Origin: Pseudomonas oryzicola
GTDB lineage: Bacteria > Pseudomonadota > Gammaproteobacteria > Pseudomonadales > Pseudomonadaceae
Assembly: GCF_014269185.2 (NCBI RefSeq)
Contig: NZ_JABWRZ020000001.1
Span: 2,567,001-2,631,000 of the forward strand
DNA length: 64,000 nt
Direction of reading: 5' to 3'
Positions 27,876 to 39,176 of the stretch are shown here, piece by piece. Numbering within the stretch: position 1 is the first letter of the stretch; every line of letters starts with the position of its first letter. The notes beneath the pieces are model-generated. The model worked only from the letters and a program-made list of their open reading frames with translations. It made no database searches and was not told the DNA's origin. The position numbers were made by a program, and so were the translations under genes.

Positions 27876-30145
27876 GCTACAGCGTGGCGGTCCGTGCCTT
27901 GTGCGAGTTCAGCGCCAAGGTCGGCGACCTGGACCTGCGTTTCACGCCATCGCCCACCGCCCAGGAAGGGATCGACGGGCATCGGCGGGTGGTGGCACGG
28001 CGCGCAGCGGGCTACGAGTCGGAAATCGCCCTTGAAGGCCAGTTCGAAACCCTGAAGGTGCGTGGCCGCGCCGACGGTTACGACCCCGCCTGCAATCGCC
28101 TGGAAGAAATCAAGACCCACCGTGGCGACCTCGCACGCCAGCCGGCCAACCATCGCCAATTGCACTGGGCGCAGGCCAAGGTCTACGGCTGGTTGATGTG
28201 CCAGGCACGGCAACTGCCGGCCATCGAGGTGGCGTTGGTGTACCTGGATGTGGACACCGACGGCCAGACGCTGATCAGCGAGCACTGCACCGCCGTCGAA
28301 TTGCAGGCCTTCTTCGAAACCCAGTGCCAACGCTTCCTGGCCTGGGCACAACGGCAGGAGCAGCGCCTGGCCGAGCGTAACCGCGGCCTGCAGGCATTGG
28401 CTTTTCCGTATCCGGCGTTTCGCCAAGGCCAGCGGCAACTGGCGGAAACCCTGTACAAGGCGGTGAGCACCGGCCGTTGCCTGATGGCCCAGGCCAGCAC
28501 CGGCATCGGCAAAACCCTCGGCACCTTGTTCCCGCTGCTCAAGGCCATGGTGCCGCAGCGCCTGGACAAGCTGTTCTTTCTGACGGCCAAGACACCGGGC
28601 CGGGCCTTGGCCCTCGATGCCATGCGCCAGGTCACCGACACCACGCCGCAACCGGCCTTGCGCACGCTGGAACTGATTGCCCGCGACAAGGCCTGCGAAT
28701 ATCCCGACAAGGCCTGCCACGGCGAGTCCTGCCCATTGGCAGCGGGCTTCTACGACCGCCTGCCTGCGGCGCGCGAAGCGGCCGCCGCGCTGCCGTTGCT
28801 CGATCGCGCGCAGTTGCGTGACGTGGCCCTGGCGCACCAGGTGTGCCCGTATTACCTGGGCCAGGAAATGGCGCGCTGGGTAGACGTGCTGGTGGCGGAC
28901 TACAACTACTACTTCGATGCCCACGCCCTGTTGTACGGCCTGGCTCAGGTCAACCAGTGGCAGGTCGCGGTACTGGTGGATGAGGCGCACAACCTGGTCG
29001 AGCGCGGGCGTGGCATGTACAGCGCCAGCCTCGACCAGGGCCAACTGCTGGCCCTGCGCCAGAGCAAGCCCGTCGGGCTGGTCAGTGCGCTGGACCGCCT
29101 GAACCGGCAATGGAATGCGCTCTACAAGGAGCAGCGCGCGCCTTACCAGGCCAGCGAGTCGCTGCCGGAAGGCCTGCTGCGTGCCTTGCAGCAGTGCATC
29201 GGGCTTATTCAGGAACAGATGAACCAGGCACCTGCGCAAATGGACCCGCAGGTCCTGCAGTTCTTCTACCAGGCCTTGCAGTTCAGCCGCGTCGCCGAGC
29301 TGTTCGACGAGCACTTCCTGTTCGACATCAGCCAGCGCCAGGGGCCGCGCAAGCGGCGGCTGGCCACCCTGAGCCTGCGCAACGTCAGCCCGGCGCGGCT
29401 GTTGGCCCCACGCATGCAGGCGGCGCGCAGCGTGACGCTGTTTTCCGCCACGCTTAGCCCGCGGCATTTCTACAGCGACCTGCTGGGCATGCCGGCGAAC
29501 ACTGCCTGGCTGGAAGTGGCGGCACCGTTTCGCGCCGAACAGCTGCAAGTGCGTATCGCCAGCCAGGTGTCCACCCGCTACCAGCAACGCCAGGCCTCGC
29601 TGGCGCCGATCGTCGAGCTGATTGCCGAGCAGTATGCGCGAATGCCCGGTAACTACCTGGCCTTCTTCAGCAGTTTCGAATACCTGCAGCAGGTGGCCGG
29701 GCTGCTGGCCGAGCAGCATGCGCAGATTCCCTTGTGGCGCCAGGAGCCAGGCATGGACGAAGCCGCCCGCCAGGGCTTCCTCGACCGCTTTGTGGCGGAT
29801 GGCCGTGGTGTCGGTTTTGCAGTCCTGGGCGGCGCTTTCGGCGAAGGCGTGGATTTGCCTGGCACGCGCTTGATCGGCGCATTCGTCGCCACGCTCGGGC
29901 TGCCCCAGGTGAACCCGGTCAACGAGCAGTTCAAGCAGCGCCTGGGGCGGCAGTTTGGTGCGGGGTTCGATTACGCCTATCTGTACCCGGGCGTACGCAA
30001 GGTCATTCAGGCGGCGGGCCGGGTTATCCGTGGTGACCAGGACCGTGGCGTGCTGGTGCTGATCGACGAACGCTTCGCCGAACCCCGGGTGCAGCAGATG
30101 TTCCCGGGGTGGTGGCCAGTGGCCGAACAGCTGGGCGCAGGTTAA
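27872..30145 (+). CDS. DinG/XPD-family iron-sulfur helicase
   Basis: 757 residues from a GTG at 27872 that overlaps the FAN1 stop. An N-terminal nuclease-like section of about 140 residues (RADGYDPACNRLEEIKTHRGD, PD-(D/E)xK/Cas4-like) precedes a superfamily 2 helicase. Walker A is STGIGKT with K214. Four cysteines typical of the 4Fe-4S domain follow (CEYPDKACHGESC, then VCPYYLG). Walker B is DEAH at 370-373. It probably unwinds DNA 5-prime to 3-prime and channels substrates to FAN1 in SOS repair. Confidence 0.87.
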   Translation: MSYSVAVRALCEFSAKVGDLDLRFTPSPTAQEGIDGHRRVVARRAAGYESEIALEGQFETLKVRGRADGYDPACNRLEEIKTHRGDLARQPANHRQLHWAQAKVYGWLMCQARQLPAIEVALVYLDVDTDGQTLISEHCTAVELQAFFETQCQRFLAWAQRQEQRLAERNRGLQALAFPYPAFRQGQRQLAETLYKAVSTGRCLMAQASTGIGKTLGTLFPLLKAMVPQRLDKLFFLTAKTPGRALALDAMRQVTDTTPQPALRTLELIARDKACEYPDKACHGESCPLAAGFYDRLPAAREAAAALPLLDRAQLRDVALAHQVCPYYLGQEMARWVDVLVADYNYYFDAHALLYGLAQVNQWQVAVLVDEAHNLVERGRGMYSASLDQGQLLALRQSKPVGLVSALDRLNRQWNALYKEQRAPYQASESLPEGLLRALQQCIGLIQEQMNQAPAQMDPQVLQFFYQALQFSRVAELFDEHFLFDISQRQGPRKRRLATLSLRNVSPARLLAPRMQAARSVTLFSATLSPRHFYSDLLGMPANTAWLEVAAPFRAEQLQVRIASQVSTRYQQRQASLAPIVELIAEQYARMPGNYLAFFSSFEYLQQVAGLLAEQHAQIPLWRQEPGMDEAARQGFLDRFVADGRGVGFAVLGGAFGEGVDLPGTRLIGAFVATLGLPQVNPVNEQFKQRLGRQFGAGFDYAYLYPGVRKVIQAAGRVIRGDQDRGVLVLIDERFAEPRVQQMFPGWWPVAEQLGAG

Positions 30146-31323
30146 CCCGGCATGCCATCGGCACGTGGCTGCAGCAAGATGGGCAGGTAGTGTTGCAGGA
30201 ACAACAACAGGGCCAGGCTCCAGCACAGCGCCGCAAGGCTCAACCCCAACGGCGTGAATACGGCCAGTACCACTCGCGCCAATGTCGCCAGCTGCATCAG
30301 GGCAAACGCCCAGGCAATGCGGGTCGGTACCTGCAGCGGCCTGCCGGTATGACCCAGGCTGACCCTCGCCATCATTGCCAGGATCAGCCCGCTCATGGCA
30401 CCGACGGTCAACGCATGGGTGACCAGGCTCGGGTTCAGCGCCACCCCTGCGTGCCATAGCGCCATGCCCAGGCAGGCGATGGCAATCCAGGCATAGGCCA
30501 GGTGCAGCGACCACAGCAGGGGAACCCGCCACAGGCCGCGATCATGCCAGTGCACCAGGCGGGTAGCCTGCAGCGCGAACAAGGCGCCGAACAGCAGTGC
30601 CACGCCGATATTCGGCGTGTCGGCCAGGCCCGAGGCAAAGGCCAGCGGCACCGCCACACTCAGCAGCAGGCAGGCCCGATCCAGCCAGGGGCGGGCAGGG
30701 GCCGGGGCCATGTTGCCCAGCGCGCGCCGGGTAAAGAACGGGATCACCCGCCCGCCCAGCATCGTCATCATGGCAGCTACCAGCCACAAGCCGGCGAACA
30801 CCCCGCGCCGTTGCCACAGCTCGTCCTGGCGCAGCCAGCCGGCCAGGCTCAGCCACTGGCAAGCGGCGATCAGCAGCACCAGGCCGACAATGGGGTAGTT
30901 GTTGCGCAAGCGCCGTTGCACGATCGGCCGTGCCAGGGCCAGCGCCACCAGGGGCAAAAAGCTGCCCTCGATCACTACCAGCAAACCGCCCGGCAGCGCT
31001 ACGAACCAACTCGCGCGGCCCAGCAGCCACAGCAGCAACAGGCCTTGTAGCGCACGCCCATGCAGGCCCGGGATGCCACTCCAATTCTGCACCGCAGTCA
31101 GCAGGAACCCGGCGACGATGGCCGCGGCGAAGCCGTAGAGCATCTCGTGGCGATGCCACGCCAGCATGCCGCCGGCGGGTGAAGGGGCAATGACGCCGGC
31201 AAGTACGCCGGCCCACAACAGCACGGCGAGCAGTGCAAATACGCTGCCGCCGAGAAAGAATGGACGGAAACCCAGGCCCCAGACGGCCTGGCGTGGGCGT
31301 GAATCGATCGGTTGCACGAGCAT
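30142..31323 (-). CDS. nnrS: NnrS family membrane protein
   Basis: 393 residues, about 12 membrane segments. Typical NnrS features include the opening GLGFRPFFLGGSVFALLAVLLW, the HRHEMLYGFAAAIVAGFLLTAVQNWSG block with histidines, and GGRVIPFFTRRAL. NnrS proteins are heme/copper membrane proteins linked to nitric oxide stress and denitrification. No nor or nir genes are in the window. Its stop overlaps the helicase stop tail to tail by four bases. The 214-base gap upstream holds its promoter; I see no clean ANR/FNR box there. Confidence 0.86.
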   Translation of the reverse strand: MLVQPIDSRPRQAVWGLGFRPFFLGGSVFALLAVLLWAGVLAGVIAPSPAGGMLAWHRHEMLYGFAAAIVAGFLLTAVQNWSGIPGLHGRALQGLLLLWLLGRASWFVALPGGLLVVIEGSFLPLVALALARPIVQRRLRNNYPIVGLVLLIAACQWLSLAGWLRQDELWQRRGVFAGLWLVAAMMTMLGGRVIPFFTRRALGNMAPAPARPWLDRACLLLSVAVPLAFASGLADTPNIGVALLFGALFALQATRLVHWHDRGLWRVPLLWSLHLAYAWIAIACLGMALWHAGVALNPSLVTHALTVGAMSGLILAMMARVSLGHTGRPLQVPTRIAWAFALMQLATLARVVLAVFTPLGLSLAALCWSLALLLFLQHYLPILLQPRADGMPG

Positions 31324-31537
31324 GGGCGGACCTGGGTTCGTTAGTGAGCTTCAATTGGGGTAAGATCACGATCCGTGCCAGCTGTAAAGCCCTTGTATAT
31401 CAAGGTGATGGCACCTCTCCGTGTCAGAATGACCTGCGTGCAGCGCAGTCATACCGACTCGCTGGTATGTCGTTTCGACTTGCTTCAGGGGCCGGCCGGT
31501 TCGCCGCTGGCCAACGCTTCGCTACAGGATTCACGTT

Positions 31538-32452
31538 GTGTCCGATCTTTCGAAAAACCCGCTGCTGCAGTACATGGCCCGCCTGGCCCCATCCAGCCAG
31601 CAAACCATGCGCTACATTCTCCAGGACGCTGCCGACCGGCTGGGTTTTGTCGACTGCAATATCGTCGATGTGCCCTGGCACCGGCTCGAGCCCGGCCATG
31701 TGATCGCCCTGGTCGCGGCCCTGCGCACCGACGGCTATGCGCCCAACAGTTCGTCGCTGTACGTCAATGCCATCCGCGGGGTGATGAACGAAGCCTGGCG
31801 CCAGGGGCTGATCGAGCATGAACAGTTGCTGCGCATCCGCGAGGTCAAGCCGGACAGTGGCAGCCGCCTGCCGCCGGGGCGCAACCTGCGGCGTAGCCTG
31901 ATTCGCGAACTGATGGATGTGTGTGCAGCCGACCCCCGGCCACAGGGTGTCCGTGATGCGGCGATCATCGCCTTGTTGTACGGTACCGGCATGCGCAAGT
32001 CCGAATCGGTGGATATCGACCTGGACCAGGTCGACTTCGAGGCGCGTAGCCTGCAGGTACTGGGCAAGGGCAATCGCCAGCTGATCAAGTACGCGCCGCC
32101 ATGGGCGTTCGAGAAGTTGCAGGCGTGGCTCGACCTGCGCCGCCAGGAGCTGCCGGCAGGCGCCGAGGACGACGCGTTCCTGTTCAACCGCATCCGCCGA
32201 GGCAGCCACATCACCCGGGCGCGTATCACCAAGCATGCCATCTACTACATCGCCCGCCAGCGCGGTGCCCAGGTAGGCGTGAAGATCATGCCGCACGACT
32301 TCCGCCGGGCCTTCATTACCCGGGTAATCGAGGAGCACGATCTATCGATTGCGCAGAAGCTGGCGCACCACGCCAATATCCAGACCACAGCCATCTATGA
32401 CCGGCGTGATGACAATGAGCGCCGACGCGCGGTGGACCGCTTCGACTACTGA
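31538..32452 (+). CDS. Stand-alone tyrosine recombinase
   Basis: 304 residues from a GTG at 31538. All catalytic residues of a tyrosine recombinase are present: R153 (GTGMRKSE), K177, H253 and R256 (HDFRRAFIT), H278 (LAHHANIQTT) and Y287. It has an N-terminal core-binding (SAM-like) domain. XerC and XerD are usually encoded elsewhere, and this protein differs from both. No attachment site, excisionase or phage gene is adjacent, so it is either a resident chromosomal integrase or a relic of an element. Confidence 0.85.
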   Translation: MSDLSKNPLLQYMARLAPSSQQTMRYILQDAADRLGFVDCNIVDVPWHRLEPGHVIALVAALRTDGYAPNSSSLYVNAIRGVMNEAWRQGLIEHEQLLRIREVKPDSGSRLPPGRNLRRSLIRELMDVCAADPRPQGVRDAAIIALLYGTGMRKSESVDIDLDQVDFEARSLQVLGKGNRQLIKYAPPWAFEKLQAWLDLRRQELPAGAEDDAFLFNRIRRGSHITRARITKHAIYYIARQRGAQVGVKIMPHDFRRAFITRVIEEHDLSIAQKLAHHANIQTTAIYDRRDDNERRRAVDRFDY

Positions 32453-32722
32453 TTACCCTACCGATTGACGCACTCCTGCAGGGCGCTGCGTGAGCACCTG
32501 AACAGGGCCCGGGCACGCCCCCGCTTTGTGCGCCAGCCTCGCGCATGCCCGATACCAGAGCGGTGGGCGCAGATGTTTCATCCTGGTTCACCTGCGGAGT
32601 TGGCCCGCAACCTGCTATATCCAGCCTGAGAATTTGATCGAGTGGTCAGGCCGCGCGCGCTGTCGTTGCGCATGCCTTGCCCTCTAAACGGCCTGCAGGC
32701 CACGAATTTCAAGGGCTGCAAG

Positions 32723-33556
32723 ATGTCGCTCGCGGAGCAGATCGAACAACCACAAGACGACGCAGGCTGGAGCGCCTACCTGCAGTTGCGCTTCGTCAGG
32801 CGCGATGCGCAGACCCGTCTTGGTGCATGGCGGCATTTTGGACCTCTCTTGGTGCAGCGGCCGTTCTACCCCGAGGGGGGGCCGTGCCATGTCTACGTGC
32901 TGCATCCCCCCGGCGGGGTTGTCGCCGGCGACCGCCTGGAACTGAACATCCAGCTGGAACCAGGTTGCCACGCGTTGCTGACCATGCCCGGGGCCAGCAA
33001 GTTCTACCGCAGCATCGGCCCGACTGCACGGCTGGCCCAGCATTTTCACCTGGCTGCCGACAGCACCCTGGAATGGTTGCCCCAGGACAGCATCTTCTTC
33101 TCCGGCGCCCGCGCCAGTCTTGACAGCCGTTTCACCCTGGAGCCGGGGGCACGCCTGCTGGCGTGGGAAACCTTGTGCCTGGGGCGTCCGGTGATGAACG
33201 AGCGTTTCGAGCATGGTGCACTGGACAGCCGCTTGCGCATCGAACTGCCTGGCGAAGTCGGCCTGCATGAGCGCCTGCGCCTGGAAGGCGGGCGCCTGGC
33301 CAAGCTTGGCGGGCATCCGCTGATGGCCACCTTCTGTGCTGCACCTGCCGACCAGGGCGTGCTGGAGCAGGTTCGCCCACTGCTTGAACACCTGGGCAAC
33401 CCGGCCGGCGCGACCCTGCTCGGGTCGTTGCTGGTGATCCGCCTGCTCGACCATGACAACCAACACCTGCAACGCACCCTGCAACGCCTGTGGCATGTGC
33501 TGCGCCCGGCCATTCTTGGCCTGCCGGCCTGCCCTCCGCGTATCTGGGCCACCTGA
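32723..33556 (+). CDS. ureD: Urease accessory protein UreD
   Basis: 277 residues from the ATG at 32723; the longer frame from 32642 has an un-UreD-like extension. Typical blocks are RPFYPEGGPCHVYVLHPPGGVVAGDRL, LTMPGASKFYRS, WLPQDSIFFSGA and WETLCLGR. UreD binds apo-urease and forms the UreDFG activation complex that inserts nickel and CO2. First gene of the operon ureDABCE-hupE-FG. The 270-base gap upstream shows no repeat or RNA. Confidence 0.93.
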   Translation: MSLAEQIEQPQDDAGWSAYLQLRFVRRDAQTRLGAWRHFGPLLVQRPFYPEGGPCHVYVLHPPGGVVAGDRLELNIQLEPGCHALLTMPGASKFYRSIGPTARLAQHFHLAADSTLEWLPQDSIFFSGARASLDSRFTLEPGARLLAWETLCLGRPVMNERFEHGALDSRLRIELPGEVGLHERLRLEGGRLAKLGGHPLMATFCAAPADQGVLEQVRPLLEHLGNPAGATLLGSLLVIRLLDHDNQHLQRTLQRLWHVLRPAILGLPACPPRIWAT

Positions 33557-33565
33557 GAGAGCGCC

Positions 33566-33868
33566 ATGGAGCTTACCCCGAGAGAAAAAGACAAACTGCT
33601 GCTGTTCACCGCCGCCTTGCTGGCGGAGCGGCGCCTGGCCCGTGGCTTGAAACTCAACTACCCGGAAGCGGTCGCGCTGATCAGTGCCGCCGTACTCGAA
33701 GGCGCTCGCGATGGCCGCAGCGTGGCCGAACTGATGAGCCTGGGCCGCGAAGTGCTGACCCGCGAGCAGGTAATGCCCGGCATTGCCGAAATGCTCCACG
33801 ACGTGCAGGTCGAAGCGACCTTCCCGGATGGCACCAAGCTGGTGACCGTGCATGACCCTATCGTCTGA
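33566..33868 (+). CDS. ureA: Urease gamma subunit
   Basis: 100 residues, the normal size. Starts [23 protein letters not shown] and includes [21 protein letters not shown], the standard gamma-subunit signature. Forms the (alpha-beta-gamma)3 urease with UreB and UreC. Starts 9 bases after ureD. Confidence 0.97.
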   Translation: MELTPREKDKLLLFTAALLAERRLARGLKLNYPEAVALISAAVLEGARDGRSVAELMSLGREVLTREQVMPGIAEMLHDVQVEATFPDGTKLVTVHDPIV

Positions 33869-33887
33869 AATTGCCCAGGAGCCCCGC

Positions 33888-34201
33888 ATGATCCCAGGTG
33901 AAATCCAGGTCGCCGATGGCGACATCGAGCTGAACAGCGGTCGCGCGACGGTCAGCGTCAGCGTGGCCAACCATGGCGACCGGCCGGTACAGGTCGGCTC
34001 GCACTACCACTTTTATGAAGTCAACCAGGCGCTGGTGTTCGACCGTGCGCCGACCCTGGGCTTTCGCCTGGACATCCCCGCCGGCACCGCCGTGCGTTTC
34101 GAGCCCGGCCAGGCACGCACCGTGCAGCTGGTGGCCTATGCCGGCAAGCGCGAGGTGTACGGCTTTCAGGGCAAGGTGATGGGCGCGCTGGAGGGCAGGG
34201 C

Positions 34202-34205
<4 letters not shown>
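33888..34205 (+). CDS. ureB: Urease beta subunit
   Basis: 105 residues from the ATG at 33888, which follows AGGAG and gives the canonical [16 protein letters not shown] start; an in-frame ATG at 33852 would overlap ureA. Conserved [19 protein letters not shown] and [13 protein letters not shown]. Its stop overlaps the ureC start by four bases. Confidence 0.96.
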
Positions 34206-35905
<1,700 letters not shown>

Positions 35906-35915
35906 AGGAGGACCG

Positions 35916-36419
35916 ATGATTGTCTTGACCCGCCGAATCACCGAACCCGGCCCACAAGGCGAAACCGGCAGCGTCACCCTTGATGTCGACAGCCGGATCA
36001 AAAGCCGCCTGCGAGTCACCCTGGACGATGGCCGCGAGGCCGGGCTGATGCTTGAGCGCGGCCACCTGTTGCGCGGCGGCGAACTGCTGGCCGATGCCGA
36101 GGGCACCCAGTTGATCCGCGTGCTGGCGGCGCCGGAAGCAGTGTCCACGGTGCGCTGCGCTGACCCACACCTGCTGGCGCGTGCGGCCTACCACCTGGGC
36201 AACCGCCATGTGCCGCTGCAGATCGAGCCCGGCCTGTTGCGCTTCCAGCACGACCATGTGCTGGACGACATGCTGCGTGGCCTGGGCCTGACGGTGGAGG
36301 CCGAGCAGGCCCCGTTCGAGCCGGAGGCGGGCGCCTATCAGAGCGCAGCGCACAGCCACAGCCACAGCCATGGTCATGCGCACGACCACCCGTTCGTGCG
36401 CCTGCCCGCCCATTCCTGA
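35916..36419 (+). CDS. ureE: Urease nickel metallochaperone UreE
   Basis: 167 residues from the ATG at 35916, preceded by AAGGAGGA. The N-terminal peptide-binding domain is followed by a metal-binding domain, and the C-terminus has a His-rich run (HSHSHSHGHAHDH) that binds several nickel ions. It delivers nickel to the UreDFG complex. Starts 10 bases after ureC. Confidence 0.95.
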   Translation: MIVLTRRITEPGPQGETGSVTLDVDSRIKSRLRVTLDDGREAGLMLERGHLLRGGELLADAEGTQLIRVLAAPEAVSTVRCADPHLLARAAYHLGNRHVPLQIEPGLLRFQHDHVLDDMLRGLGLTVEAEQAPFEPEAGAYQSAAHSHSHSHGHAHDHPFVRLPAHS

Positions 36420-36436
36420 ACTGCCTGGAGTAACCA

Positions 36437-36982
36437 ATGAAAAAGACTTTCGCCCTGTTTCTGCTGATGCTGGCGCTGCCAGCCTTCGCCCACCCGGGCC
36501 ACGACAGCCAGCCGCTGCAGGATGGCTTGCTGCACCCGCTGACCGGCCTTGACCACCTGCTGATGTTGCTCGGTACCGGCGTGCTTGCCGCGTTGACCCG
36601 GCGCAGCCTGGCATTGCCGGCGGCTACCCTGGCAGCCATGTTCGGCGGTGCCGTGTGTGGCCATCTGTTCGGCGATGTGCTGGGCATGGAAACCCTGATC
36701 GCCGTATCGCTGCTGGTGGCGGCCGCCGCCGTGTTGCTGCCCGCTCGGCAGCTGCTGTTGGCCATGGCCATGCCGGTGTTCGCCCTGTTCCATGGCTGGG
36801 CCCATGGTGTGGAAGCGACGCCAAGCGCGTTCTGGCAGTTCAGCGCAGGTTTTGTTGCGGTCAGCGGGCTGTTGCTGGCGGCCGGCTTTGCCATCGGTTG
36901 CCTGTTGCGCCGGCACAGCGGCCTGCAGAAAGCCTTTGGCGGTGGCCTGCTGGCCGGCGCCGCGCTGGTACTGGCCGGTTGA
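36437..36982 (+). CDS. hupE: HupE/UreJ-family nickel transporter
   Basis: 181 residues with a signal peptide and HPGHD just after the cut site, then about six membrane segments. The family block HPLTGLDHLLMLLGTGVLAA carries the HPLxGxDH motif. HupE/UreJ proteins pass nickel (or cobalt) across the membrane. Sitting between ureE and ureF, it would supply nickel for urease. Its stop shares a base with the ureF ATG. Confidence 0.9.
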   Translation: MKKTFALFLLMLALPAFAHPGHDSQPLQDGLLHPLTGLDHLLMLLGTGVLAALTRRSLALPAATLAAMFGGAVCGHLFGDVLGMETLIAVSLLVAAAAVLLPARQLLLAMAMPVFALFHGWAHGVEATPSAFWQFSAGFVAVSGLLLAAGFAIGCLLRRHSGLQKAFGGGLLAGAALVLAG

Positions 36983-37656
36983 TGGACAGCGACCTGGCGT
37001 TGCTGCGCCTGCTGCAGTTGGCCAGCCCCGGCTTGCCGGTGGGCGGCTTTACCTACTCGCAGGGCCTGGAATGGGCGGTCGAGGCGGGCTGGGTAAGGGG
37101 CGTGGACGGTTTCGCTGCATGGCAGCGTGAACAGATCGACGACACCCTGGCCGGCCTCGACTGGCCGGTACTGGCGCGCCTGTACCAGGCCTGCCAGGCC
37201 GAGGACGCCGAGGCCTTTGGCCGCTGGAGCCGGTTTTTGCTGGCCAACCGCGAAACCGCCGAGCTGCGCCTGGAGGAACAGCAACGCGGCGCCGCGCTGG
37301 CACGGCTGCTCGATGGCTGGCAGCTGGGCCAGGCGCCGGCCTGGCGCGCCAGCCTCGAACTTACCCAGTTGGGCGGCATGGCCTGGCTGGCCGTGCACTG
37401 GGCAATCCCGCTGCGCCAGTTGGCCCTGGGCCATGGCTTTGCCTGGCTGGAGGGCGCGGTAATGGCCGGAGTCAAGCTGGTGCCGTTCGGCCAGCAGGCT
37501 GCCCAGACCTTGCTGCGCGACTTGGCTGCAGGCTTGCCTACAGTCCTCGACCAGGCCCTGGCCCTGGGCGATGACCAGCTCGGCAGTGGCCTGCCGTTGC
37601 TGGCCATTGCCTCATCGTGTCACGAAATCCAATACACCCGTTTGTTCCGTTCTTGA
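36982..37656 (+). CDS. ureF: Urease accessory protein UreF
   Basis: 224 residues from the ATG at 36982 (TGATG overlap with hupE); the longer frame upstream is a shadow of hupE. Signature [25 protein letters not shown] near the N-terminus. UreF gates nickel transfer from UreG to urease through UreD. All-helical. Confidence 0.95.
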   Translation: MDSDLALLRLLQLASPGLPVGGFTYSQGLEWAVEAGWVRGVDGFAAWQREQIDDTLAGLDWPVLARLYQACQAEDAEAFGRWSRFLLANRETAELRLEEQQRGAALARLLDGWQLGQAPAWRASLELTQLGGMAWLAVHWAIPLRQLALGHGFAWLEGAVMAGVKLVPFGQQAAQTLLRDLAAGLPTVLDQALALGDDQLGSGLPLLAIASSCHEIQYTRLFRS

Positions 37657-37667
37657 GGACTGCCTGC

Positions 37668-38291
37668 ATGCAAAGCTATCAACAACCCCTGCGCGTCGGT
37701 GTCGGCGGCCCGGTCGGCTCCGGCAAGACCGCATTGCTCGAAGCCTTGTGCAAGGCCATGCGTGACCACTACCAGATCGCGGTGGTGACCAACGACATCT
37801 ACACCAAGGAGGACCAGCGCATCCTTACCGAAGCCGGCGCCCTGGAGCCGGAGCGCATCGTGGGCGTGGAGACCGGCGGCTGCCCGCACACGGCGATACG
37901 CGAGGACGCCTCGATGAACCTGGCGGCGGTCGAAGCGTTGGCGCGCAAGTTTGGCAACCTTGAGGTGATTTTCGTCGAAAGTGGCGGGGACAACCTCAGC
38001 GCCACGTTCAGCCCGGAGCTGGCTGACCTGACCATCTACGTGATCGACGTGGCCGAAGGCGAAAAGATACCGCGCAAGGGCGGCCCGGGGATCACCAAGT
38101 CGGACTTCCTGGTCATCAACAAGACCGATCTGGCGCCTTATGTGGGGGCCTCGCTGGAGGTCATGGAGCGCGATACCCAGCGCATGCGCCCGCAGCGGCC
38201 GTGGACCTTCAGCAACCTGAAGAAGGGCGAGGGGTTGCAGGCGGTGATCGACTTCATCGTCGAGCGCGGCATGCTGGGTGTGCGCGACTGA
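37668..38291 (+). CDS. ureG: Urease accessory GTPase UreG
   Basis: 207 residues from the ATG at 37668; an earlier in-frame start at 37617 overlaps ureF. P-loop GPVGSGKT, the invariant metal-binding CPH in [30 protein letters not shown], and NKTDLAP. UreG hydrolyses GTP to drive nickel insertion. Last gene of the operon, followed by a REP hairpin. Confidence 0.97.
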   Translation: MQSYQQPLRVGVGGPVGSGKTALLEALCKAMRDHYQIAVVTNDIYTKEDQRILTEAGALEPERIVGVETGGCPHTAIREDASMNLAAVEALARKFGNLEVIFVESGGDNLSATFSPELADLTIYVIDVAEGEKIPRKGGPGITKSDFLVINKTDLAPYVGASLEVMERDTQRMRPQRPWTFSNLKKGEGLQAVIDFIVERGMLGVRD

Positions 38292-38297
38292 CACTCC

Positions 38298-38336
38298 ACG
38301 GCCCCTGTGGGGGCGGGCACGCCCGCTCCCACAGGG
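38298..38336. repeat. REP-type palindrome after ureG
   Basis: A GC-rich palindrome with CCTGTGGG at one side, CGGGCACGCCCG in the middle and CCCACAGG at the other. This is the familiar Pseudomonas putida REP core (GGGC...GCCCGCTCCCACAGG). Lies between the convergent ureG and the DUF899 gene. Confidence 0.75.
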
Positions 38337-38352
38337 AGGTGCGTTGCCAGCA

Positions 38353-39081
38353 TCATTTGTGGCAGCAATGAGGCTTGTCCGGCTGCCCTTCATAGCGGTC
38401 ATGGTACCGCACCCAGTCCATGGTCCCCTCTTCGTTGCGCCCCAGTGGCGCGATGTCGAGGAAGTTGTAGGTGTTGACCAGGATATCCAGCCCGCGGGCA
38501 TAGGTAGAATAGGTGTGGTACACACTGCCGTCGGGCTCACGGTAGAACGCGCTCAGCCCGGGCAACTCGCTTTCATCACCGTCATAGGGTGCATAGTTGT
38601 ACTCACGCTCACCTTCGCCGCCAACACTTACCCCGAAATCCTCGTTGAAGCTGCTGCCGTGGGACGAATACCAGGGGAAGCGCCAGCCCATGCGCTGGCG
38701 AAACGCCTGGAATTGCGTGTACGGCGCTCGCGACACCGCCACCAGCGACACGTCGTGGTGCGCCAGGTGCAGGTTGGCGCCGTCAAAGTGATCGGCCAGG
38801 AATGAGCAGCCGTGGCAGCCTTCGGTCCAGCCCTCGGCGAACATGAAGTGGTAAACCAGCAGCTGGCTGCGACCGGCAAACAGTTCGGCCAGGCTCAGTT
38901 CGCCATCGGGGCTGTGAAAGCGATAGTCCTGCTCGACCTTGACCCAGGGTAAGGCGCGACGGGCTGCGGCCAGCGCGTCGCGGTGGTGGGTAACGGCCTT
39001 CTCGTGCAGCCACAGTTGCCGGCGAGCCGCCAGCCACTGGCTGCGTGAAACCACGGGATGCCTGTTTTCGTGGGTGCTCAT
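38353..39081 (-). CDS. DUF899 thioredoxin-like protein
   Basis: 242 residues from the ATG at 39081 with GGAG eight bases upstream; a GTG at 39123 is less likely. Contains HFMFAEGWTEGCHGCSFLADHFDG, the CxxC motif of DUF899, and the later PWYSSHGSSFNEDFGV and YHTYSTYARG blocks. The fold is thioredoxin/AhpC-like. The reaction is unknown; a peroxide or disulfide role is often assumed. Ends in HCCHK. Convergent with ureG. Confidence 0.85.
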   Translation of the reverse strand: MSTHENRHPVVSRSQWLAARRQLWLHEKAVTHHRDALAAARRALPWVKVEQDYRFHSPDGELSLAELFAGRSQLLVYHFMFAEGWTEGCHGCSFLADHFDGANLHLAHHDVSLVAVSRAPYTQFQAFRQRMGWRFPWYSSHGSSFNEDFGVSVGGEGEREYNYAPYDGDESELPGLSAFYREPDGSVYHTYSTYARGLDILVNTYNFLDIAPLGRNEEGTMDWVRYHDRYEGQPDKPHCCHK

Positions 39082-39176
39082 GGTGGTGTCTCCATGCTTG
39101 GGGTTCACACACTGGTCGAGCACCGGTGGGTTGAATCGACAGGCAGCGCTTCCCGGGCGATGAGCGGTAGCTGATT

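Noticed and set aside
27746..30532. A 928-codon open frame on the minus strand
   Set aside because: It is antisense to the FAN1 and helicase genes, has Gln/Arg/His-rich low-complexity composition and no domain; it is a shadow frame caused by high GC.
31324..31537. FNR/ANR box upstream of nnrS
   Set aside because: The nearest TTCAATT-like sequence does not form a TTGAT-N4-ATCAA dyad.
38298..38336. CRISPR-like repeat
   Set aside because: Only one palindromic unit with no regular spacing; it is a REP element. No CRISPR array or cas gene exists in the window.
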